This document shows, piece after piece, positions 59,147-64,000 of a DNA stretch of 64,000 bases. The DNA lies in NCBI GenBank assembly GCA_000466585.1, contig KE993502.1, forward strand, positions 14,592 to 78,591, given 5' to 3'. Source of the DNA: Clostridiales bacterium oral taxon 876 str. F0540. Its GTDB lineage: Bacteria; Bacillota; Clostridia; Clostridiales; Clostridiaceae. The position numbers and the translations under genes are program-made. The notes below the pieces were generated by a model that was not told the DNA's origin, made no database searches, and saw nothing but the letters and a program-made list of their open reading frames with translations. Every line of letters starts with the position of its first letter. Within the stretch, counting starts at the first letter, position 1.

Positions 59147-60919
59147 TCAGCCTATTTTCTCTCTATCCTCACAACACACTCCACGTGTGTCGTCTGTTGA
59201 TAAGGAACATGCTTCCTCACTCTCGTCTGCAGTATAGGAATACGTTTCTTCACTAGATGAATCTCCTTTAAATTTACTACAATCCTTTGATGCTTTCAAT
59301 CCTGTTTTAAACACGAATGTAATCATATAAGGATTTTTTTCTCCTTCTTCTGTCTCTCCACCTAGAATAACTTCTTCAACAACAGCATCAAATGCAGCTC
59401 TATCAAATTTCTCAATTGGCTTATTACTATTAAACATCTTTCTAAATTCATCAATTCTTTTCTTATTTATATTTTCATCTTTAAAATTTGATTCCATATC
59501 AAACTTTTCCGCTTTTAGTTTTTCTATAGTTTCACATAATTCATTATATTTTAATGTATAATTTTCTTTATCAATTTCTCCTTCCATTCTCATATCCAAA
59601 AGTTTTTTTATTTTATCTTCGTTCGAAGCTATTTTCCTCTCAATAGATCTTAATTCTTTTTCTGAGTTTGTTGTATTTATTCTTTTTTCTGCATCTTGCA
59701 GAAACTCTTCTATAACTTCTTTATTATCTCGGCACATTATATTAAAAGATTCCACAAAAGCTTGTTCAATTATTTCCTCGCTTATACCCTTACTATCAGG
59801 GCAATTTTTCTTTCCATGTTTACAGGCCACAACACATTGCCACACATATTTTTCATGATTATATCCGCTATGCCACGTCCTTCTTGTCGCTGTTGCTCCA
59901 CAGAAAGCACACTTTATTATACTACTAAAAGCGTATTTTCTACTATACTTTTGCCTTACACCCTTAGTAGTGCTTGTCTCACTTCTTTTGTTAAGTATCC
60001 TTTGAGCTTCTTCAAACATTTCTTCTGATATAATAGGTTCATGATGGTCTTTAAGATAATATTTCTCTTCCTCGCCCATATTTTCTAATCTTCTATGTGA
60101 AATAGGGTCAAGAGTAAATGTTTTTCCTAATAATATATCTCCCTTGTATTTTTCATTCTTAATAATTCCTCTAACTGTGCTCTCTCCCCACTTGGTATTA
60201 CCTCTTTTAGTTTTGTGTTTAAGTTTAGTTAGTTCTTTTGCTATTACAAAACATCCTGCGCCATCAATATATCTTTGAAATATGTACCTAACTACCTCTG
60301 CTTCTTCCTCATTTACTGATATACTCTTGGTAACAGAATCATAATCATATCCTAAACAGCCTTGAAATCCTACTAACTCCCCTCTTTTCATTTTCATTTT
60401 CAAACCCATTTTAACATTTGCAGAAGTAGATTCAACTTCCTGCTGTGCTAGTGAACTTAGAATTACTAACAGCATTTCACCATTCATTGTTAGTGTGTTA
60501 ATATTTTCTTTTTCAAATAAAATAGCTACATTTCGTTCTTTCAATAATCGAACATATTTTAATGTATCTAATGTATTCCTTGCAAATCTTGAAATAGATT
60601 TTGTAATTATTAAATCAATTTTACCATCTAGTGCATCATTTATCATGCGCTGAAAATCTGTTCTTTTAAGCACTTGCGTTCCAGTTATTCCCTCATCTGC
60701 ATAGATATCAACAAGAGACCATTCTGATTTTGATTCAACTAATGATTTATAATGAGAAACTTGAGAGTTATAACTATTTATTTGTTCCTCAGAGTCAGTA
60801 CTAACTCTACAGTACGGTGCAACTCTCACTCTTTCAAAAACTTTACCACGTCTTCTACTTTTTGTACTATCAATATTTGCCTTAATTATTTGAACTTCTG
60901 CCACATTATCACTCTCCAT
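59147..60919 (-). CDS. Large serine recombinase
   Basis: A 590-residue site-specific recombinase. The resolvase domain carries the active-site serine in YCRVSTDSEEQINSYNSQ. It is followed by KSISRFARNTLDTL, the recombinase domain (GCLGYDYDSVTKSISVNEEEAEVVRYIF) and a zinc beta-ribbon (KCAFCGATATRRTW, CPDSKG). A coiled-coil (about residues 435-480) follows. The last 45 residues are Ser/Glu/Asp/Cys-rich and atypical. The start may be ATG 60917-60919, behind AGGAATACAAT, or GTG 60902-60904, behind GGAG. Such enzymes integrate and excise transposons and phages; the att sites are not evident. Confidence 0.93.
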   Translation of the reverse strand: MESDNVAEVQIIKANIDSTKSRRRGKVFERVRVAPYCRVSTDSEEQINSYNSQVSHYKSLVESKSEWSLVDIYADEGITGTQVLKRTDFQRMINDALDGKIDLIITKSISRFARNTLDTLKYVRLLKERNVAILFEKENINTLTMNGEMLLVILSSLAQQEVESTSANVKMGLKMKMKRGELVGFQGCLGYDYDSVTKSISVNEEEAEVVRYIFQRYIDGAGCFVIAKELTKLKHKTKRGNTKWGESTVRGIIKNEKYKGDILLGKTFTLDPISHRRLENMGEEEKYYLKDHHEPIISEEMFEEAQRILNKRSETSTTKGVRQKYSRKYAFSSIIKCAFCGATATRRTWHSGYNHEKYVWQCVVACKHGKKNCPDSKGISEEIIEQAFVESFNIMCRDNKEVIEEFLQDAEKRINTTNSEKELRSIERKIASNEDKIKKLLDMRMEGEIDKENYTLKYNELCETIEKLKAEKFDMESNFKDENINKKRIDEFRKMFNSNKPIEKFDRAAFDAVVEEVILGGETEEGEKNPYMITFVFKTGLKASKDCSKFKGDSSSEETYSYTADESEEACSLSTDDTRGVCCEDREKIG

Positions 60920-60971
60920 ATTGTATTCCTATTCATCACAATATATATTATAGAACGAAATACACATTGAA

Positions 60972-61112
60972 TCAAGACAAACTATTCTTAATTTTACAGG
61001 TTTTCATTATTTCATCTTTAATGGCTTCATATTCCTTCCTTGTAATCTTATTTTTACTTATCAACTGATTTAGCAAAGCTAGTTTAATGCTGTATCTAAT
61101 AAGATTATCCAT
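60972..61112 (-). CDS. Small SHOCT-like protein
   Basis: A 46-residue frame, too short for most gene callers: MDNLIRYSIKLALLNQLI, then SKNKITRKEYEAIKDEIM. The pattern (xLLxxGxITxxEYxxxKxxLL) resembles SHOCT domains, which are short oligomerisation or linker helices often next to recombinases. The ribosome site AGGAGTGGAGGAAGTA is excellent. It lies 53 nt upstream of the serine recombinase and is probably transcribed with it. Confidence 0.7.
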   Translation of the reverse strand: MDNLIRYSIKLALLNQLISKNKITRKEYEAIKDEIMKTCKIKNSLS

Positions 61113-61264
61113 TACTTCCTCCACTCCTTATCCAAAGTATTAATAATATGCTAAATAGCTAAATTAGATTTTATTTAACCTTTTATCAATAATTTACTTA
61201 AAATCATGATGCACCACTTCTCCGCTTAATAGTAAATAATATATTTGTATGGTATTTGACCTCG

Positions 61265-61513
61265 CCTCCCCCATACATGGGAATACTCCAAACTGCTAGT
61301 GGCATATATTTTCTAGCATCATAGGTTTTAAACCTCTCCCCATTATGGCGAGTCGGACTCTGGAACTTAATCTCGACTATCCGAAAGTATCATTATCCCT
61401 TATGTGGGTCATCGCGGGTTACCTGCCACGGCAACCATGTTTCTCTTGTTATATCCTTTTCAGGCTTCTTGCCGCTTTCCCAATAGGACCACATAAGTAA
61501 AGTATCTGGAGTA
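61265..61513 (-). ncRNA. Candidate structured RNA upstream of recombinase
   Basis: The stretch is clearly richer in G+C than its surroundings and has many complementary pairs on the minus strand. TACTCCA (61507-61513) pairs with TGGAGTA (61284-61290), and CTTATGTGG with CCACATAAG (around 61488-61496 and 61400-61408). Local hairpins are GGC-aagaa-GCC, GGTTGCC-gt-GGC...AACC, TGCTAG/CTAGCA and CCCAT-gt-ATGGG. A promoter (TTTAAA-17-TATAGT) ends just before the outer helix. The family is not recognised; raiA-type RNAs of clostridia are one possibility. A broken reading frame on the minus strand is the alternative. Confidence 0.45.
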
Positions 61514-61517
61514 CTGA

Positions 61518-61546
61518 ACTATATATTTTTCAAAGAACAATTTAAA
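61518..61546 (-). promoter_or_regulatory. Promoter of candidate structured RNA
   Basis: Minus strand TTTAAA (61541-61546), 17-nt spacer, TATAGT (61518-61523). The predicted start, around 61511-61513, coincides with the 5' arm of the outer helix. Confidence 0.45.
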
Positions 61547-61632
61547 CCCATAAAATTCCTTATTATTATCAAAAGCTTTAGGAATTTTCTAATTCGGAAT
61601 AGCCTTGGATTAATATCCTTAAAAGCTATTAC

Positions 61633-61672
61633 ATAAAGTAAATTGTGTTTTCTTCATTAAAAAAGCAACCAA
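61633..61672. repeat. Bipartite repeat, copy 2
   Basis: ATAAAGTAAATT, 20-nt spacer starting GT, GCAACCAA. The same pair of blocks with identical spacing occurs at 62481-62520. This copy lies between the orf8-like gene and the candidate RNA. Confidence 0.6.
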
Positions 61673-61699
61673 AATTAAAATATTTTTATTAACTTTTTA

Positions 61700-61740
61700 T
61701 AAAAAATAGCCCAAAGCAACAAAATCAGCCGTTGGGCTAT
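61700..61740 (-). terminator. Terminator after orf8-like gene
   Basis: Minus-strand TAGCCCAA, loop of about 17 nt, TTGGGCTA, then TTTTTTATAAAA. Confidence 0.8.
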
Positions 61741-61764
61741 AATCTAAAGAATTAAGTTTTTACA

Positions 61765-61983
61765 TTACTTCTCTCTATTAATGTATCTTTCCATATCAAA
61801 CCTTCTAATGCAACGAACAAATTCAATCATTAAATTCTGTTTGCAGTCTTCAAAAAATGCTCCGTCTCGGATAGAAAGCTTATTGATTAACCGCTCATAC
61901 CTCTTAATCAATTCCTCCTCTGCTTTTCTATCTCCCCTTTGGGAAAGTGCAATTAAATGAGCTGTTTCCATAATATCGTACAT
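61765..61983 (-). CDS. Tn916 orf8-like helix-turn-helix/sigma-domain protein
   Basis: A 72-residue protein of the HTH_16 type (IMETAHLIALSQRGDRKAEEELIKRYERLINKLSIR, then CKQNLMIEFVRCIRRF). It matches the small partner of the conjugative-transposon sigma pair (Tn916 orf8-like) and resembles RsoA, which supplies the region-2-like half to the B. subtilis sigma factor SigO. The start ATG 61981-61983 follows GGGAG with 8-nt spacing; ATG 61989 is too close. The ribosome site is inside a 13-bp hairpin. It follows the orf7-like gene. Confidence 0.7.
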   Translation of the reverse strand: MYDIMETAHLIALSQRGDRKAEEELIKRYERLINKLSIRDGAFFEDCKQNLMIEFVRCIRRFDMERYINREK

Positions 61984-61993
61984 ATTCATTTCT

Positions 61994-62031
61994 CCCTTCT
62001 GTTGAAAATTAAATATTATTCAACAGAAGGG
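61994..62031 (-). promoter_or_regulatory. Hairpin covering the orf8-like ribosome site
   Basis: Perfect 13-bp arms CCCTTCTGTTGAA (minus reading of 62019-62031) and TTCAACAGAAGGG (minus reading of 61994-62006), separated by 12 nt. The 3' arm contains most of the Shine-Dalgarno AGAAGGGAG of the orf8-like gene. No U-run follows, so this is not a plain terminator; translational control is the better reading. Confidence 0.65.
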
Positions 62032-62064
62032 GGAGGACTACGAATATGTACCTGTATAACTAAC

Positions 62065-62463
62065 TTAGCTTTTCATTCGATTTTTAAGTTTACTTAATAT
62101 TTTCTTCTTTGACTTCGTTAGAGCTTGCCTTGTGACACCAAATTTCCTAGCAATTTGTTCATCGGTGTTTTTCTCAAAGAATTTTATAAACAATAACTCT
62201 TTTTCATTCTTGCTGAGCAAGCTTACCGCTTTAGATAGCAAGTCATCTTCCAGATACCATTCTAAATGCACTACACTATTTGATGTAATGGTGGGTATAA
62301 AGTCCATTTCTTCACAAGTATCAATGCTATCGATATTCACCATATTGCAAATTTCTTTAAAGTACCTTCCAAAGTAATTCTGTGACGTAGAGTATAGAGC
62401 TGCTTTAACATAACTACTAAAACCTTTTTCAATATCCTGTAACAGTTCATCATTTTTTCCCAT
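62065..62463 (-). CDS. Sigma-70 region 4-like protein (Tn916 orf7-like)
   Basis: A 132-residue protein. The C-terminal sigma region 4 HTH (KAVSLLSKNEKELLFIKFFEKNTDEQIARKFGVTRQALTKSKKKIL) is clear; the N-terminal half lacks a normal region 2. It matches the orf7-like sigma subunit of conjugative elements, which works with a small orf8-type partner. The partner is encoded 81 nt downstream. The ribosome site AGAAAGGAGTT precedes ATG 62461-62463. Together they likely direct RNA polymerase to element promoters. Confidence 0.78.
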   Translation of the reverse strand: MGKNDELLQDIEKGFSSYVKAALYSTSQNYFGRYFKEICNMVNIDSIDTCEEMDFIPTITSNSVVHLEWYLEDDLLSKAVSLLSKNEKELLFIKFFEKNTDEQIARKFGVTRQALTKSKKKILSKLKNRMKS

Positions 62464-62480
62464 GTTAAAAACTCCTTTCT

Positions 62481-62520
62481 ATAAAGTAAATTGTTTATGA
62501 GTATCAAAAAAAGCAACCAA
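62481..62520. repeat. Bipartite repeat, copy 1
   Basis: ATAAAGTAAATT, 20-nt spacer starting GT, GCAACCAA, located 18 nt upstream of the orf7-like start codon. It matches 61633-61672 in both blocks and in spacing. Confidence 0.6.
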
Positions 62521-62597
62521 GAGTAAAAATTTTTTTTTAAATACTCAAAGTAACAGCTGCAACACTTTTGCAATTATTGATAAAATCCAGGAAAACG

Positions 62598-62638
62598 CAA
62601 AAAGCCATATAGTATGTGAAAACCACACTATATGGCTG
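62598..62638 (-). terminator. Terminator-like hairpin
   Basis: Minus-strand AGCCATATAGTGTG-gttttc-ACATACTATATGGCT, then TTTTGCG. It would stop transcripts coming from the DUF1634 gene. Confidence 0.7.
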
Positions 62639-63067
62639 ATTGTGTTATATAATTATTTAGTAAATGTATAAGCCGTAACTAATCTTATGAATACAAGTTA
62701 AAAGAACATAAATTTACCGAAATTTTACTAGAAGTTATTCAGTTACAGTTTCAATAGCTTGGGTGCTTTGAATATTAAAATAGTGTAGATATTTTAGTAT
62801 TGGTAAACAATAGCATATTGTATACATAAATCTTCCATTAGTTTCTATATAAATTAATTGTTCCGTGTTCCTATAGCTCTTAATATTACTATCTTTACTT
62901 TAAGAGAATTATTGTAGTGAATTAAATTTCATAGAATATAAAACAAAAAGATAAGCTTCAAGATATTAATTTTCATCGTATTTCGTCTTCTAAAAATTAA
63001 CCGTTTAGCCTTATCCCCTATCTTATTTACATTGCATCTTTACTTTTTAAGAAAACTTTTAGCTACT
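62639..63067. other. Gap with no clear gene
   Basis: About 430 bp of very AT-rich DNA between the terminator-like hairpin and the end of the DUF1634 gene. No convincing reading frame or RNA seen. It may hold the right edge of the integrative-element remnant, but I found no matching direct repeats. Confidence 0.4.
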
Positions 63068-63436
63068 TTACTCCACCTTCCCTAACAAAAAACTTATAAT
63101 GAGTATAATAAATACAACAGATGTTATTCTTGCATACAAAAAGTCTTTCTCTTTGATGAATACCAAAATTGATACACCAACTCTAAACACAGGAGTTAGA
63201 ATTAATATTATAAGTCCTGTAAGAATTATTGTATAAGGTTTAAAAGCAATTAATCCCCTAAATATTTCTGATGGAGTAGTAGGGAAATAACTCCCGCTAT
63301 ATCCACTGTTTCCAGTAAATAAAAATAGTGAAAGGCCAATAAATACAACAATAGCACTTAGAAGAACTCCTGTTCTAAGAAAATTACTAATGACTATCTC
63401 CATCTCTTCTATCTTACTTTCATTTTTATCTTCCAT
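63068..63436 (-). CDS. DUF1634 membrane protein
   Basis: A 122-residue protein with three membrane helices (about 20-41, 68-88, 98-118). It matches DUF1634 (LRTGVLLSAIVVFIGL, FRGLIAFKPYTIILTGLIILILTPVFRVGVSI). DUF1634 genes are regularly next to TSUP-family exporters, as here, and the pair probably forms one transport system. It lies 22 nt downstream of the TSUP gene. Confidence 0.87.
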   Translation of the reverse strand: MEDKNESKIEEMEIVISNFLRTGVLLSAIVVFIGLSLFLFTGNSGYSGSYFPTTPSEIFRGLIAFKPYTIILTGLIILILTPVFRVGVSILVFIKEKDFLYARITSVVFIILIISFLLGKVE

Positions 63437-63458
63437 ATATCCTTATCTACCTTTCTTA

Positions 63459-64000
63459 TTATTTAGTAAAGCCTTTAGCTATCATCTGAATTGATACAAA
63501 TGCAAGTACAGGAATAAATATCATTCTGATAGTTTTACTTTTTAAATTTTGCATTATTTTTGTGCCTATTGTGGCACCTATTAGAACTCCTAGCGCAACT
63601 GGTGCAGCAATTTTAGGATCTATATATCCTCTTAGAAGATATACTCCTGCACTTGCCGCTGCAGTAACACCAATCATAAAGTTACTTGTTGCACTGGATA
63701 CCTTAAGTGGAAGCTTCATAAATAAATCCATAGCCATAACCTTAAATATACCACTACCAATTCCAAGAAGCCCTGAAATTACACCAGCAACATACATCAT
63801 ACTGAATCCACCATATACTCCATCAACGTTATAGCTTACATTTTCTTTTAACACCTTATCATAGTACTCACCATTTAATCTTAACTTATCTGCCATAGGA
63901 TGTGTTTTTACATTTGAAGGTAATTCCTGTCCCTTCTTCTTAAGCATTGCAATTGCAGAATAAAGAAGAAGAACTCCAAATATAACATAAAGATATTTTG
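63459..64000 (-). CDS. TSUP (TauE/SafE) family permease, C-terminal part
   Basis: The reading frame continues past the right edge of the window: 17 more codons (KYLYVIFGVLLLYSAIA) are open before the first visible ATG at 63947, and they form a membrane helix. So the gene is 5'-truncated here. The visible part has the second TSUP repeat (VAGVISGLLGIGSGIFKVMAMDLFMKLPLKVSSATSNFMIGVTAAASA). TSUP proteins export sulfite, sulfoacetate or related anions, or move other organic acids; the substrate is unknown. DUF1634 follows. Confidence 0.88.
   Translation of the reverse strand, partial: KYLYVIFGVLLLYSAIAMLKKKGQELPSNVKTHPMADKLRLNGEYYDKVLKENVSYNVDGVYGGFSMMYVAGVISGLLGIGSGIFKVMAMDLFMKLPLKVSSATSNFMIGVTAAASAGVYLLRGYIDPKIAAPVALGVLIGATIGTKIMQNLKSKTIRMIFIPVLAFVSIQMIAKGFTK

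Noticed and set aside
61324..61497. Plus-strand open frame (MASRTLELNLDYP...) across the candidate RNA
   Set aside because: No ribosome site and antisense to the promoter-led strand; looks like a chance frame in G+C-rich DNA.
62337..62573. 78-codon minus-strand frame overlapping the orf7-like gene
   Set aside because: Out of frame with the sigma gene start, poor codon pattern, no ribosome site.

Overview
The window looks like the chromosome of a motile, spore-forming, low-GC anaerobe, most likely Clostridium sensu stricto. The evidence is an AT-rich sequence, strong AGGAGG ribosome sites with some GTG/TTG starts, a single-polypeptide pyruvate:ferredoxin oxidoreductase, an alpha/beta-type small acid-soluble spore protein, and a Bacillus/Clostridium-type flagellar and chemotaxis set (FliW/CsrA, FliY, CheC and CheD). 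I cannot name the species.

Region 1 (1-18.3 kb, all minus strand) is a flagellar/chemotaxis block. In transcription order it runs: a FapA-like DUF342 protein, cheW, cheD, cheB, cheR, cheA, cheC, cheY, cheW, fliM, fliY; a terminator and a sigma-D-like promoter; then flgM, flgN, flgK, flgL, fliW, csrA, flaG, a small unknown, fliS, fliD, a fliT-like gene and flagellin (cut by the window edge). Flagellin has two tandem sigma-D-like promoters and a leader with two candidate CsrA sites.

Region 2 (18.3-45.3 kb) is mostly housekeeping, mainly on the minus strand: a class IV aminotransferase, a HAD phosphatase, a metal-binding DUF1292 protein, PFOR, a LysM-CAP secreted protein, a beta-CASP nuclease, murG, an SASP gene (plus strand), a PAS histidine kinase, recJ, an M16 peptidase, an APC permease, topoisomerase IV-like parC/parE, an SDR enzyme, a metallophosphoesterase, a DUF4474 protein and an RDD protein.

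Region 3 (45.4-54.8 kb) is accessory: a WYL regulator divergent from a GyrI-like gene, a PadR/DUF1048/KTR/ABC-exporter operon, an FAD oxidoreductase, a pyridoxamine-oxidase-like protein, a pseudogene and a small Xre regulator/membrane protein pair. Region 4 (54.8-58.9 kb) is a response regulator, a sensor kinase and two lipoprotein genes.

Region 5 (59.1-62.6 kb) looks like the remnant of an integrative element: a large serine recombinase, a small SHOCT-like protein, a candidate structured RNA, and a Tn916 orf7/orf8-like split sigma pair. The window ends in a DUF1634/TSUP exporter pair.

The most unusual signal is a family of about 75-bp two-hairpin repeats (five units at three loci). Each sits at a Shine-Dalgarno sequence and is flanked by copies of it, so the downstream gene keeps a ribosome site. 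One copy also encodes the last residues and stop codon of FliW.
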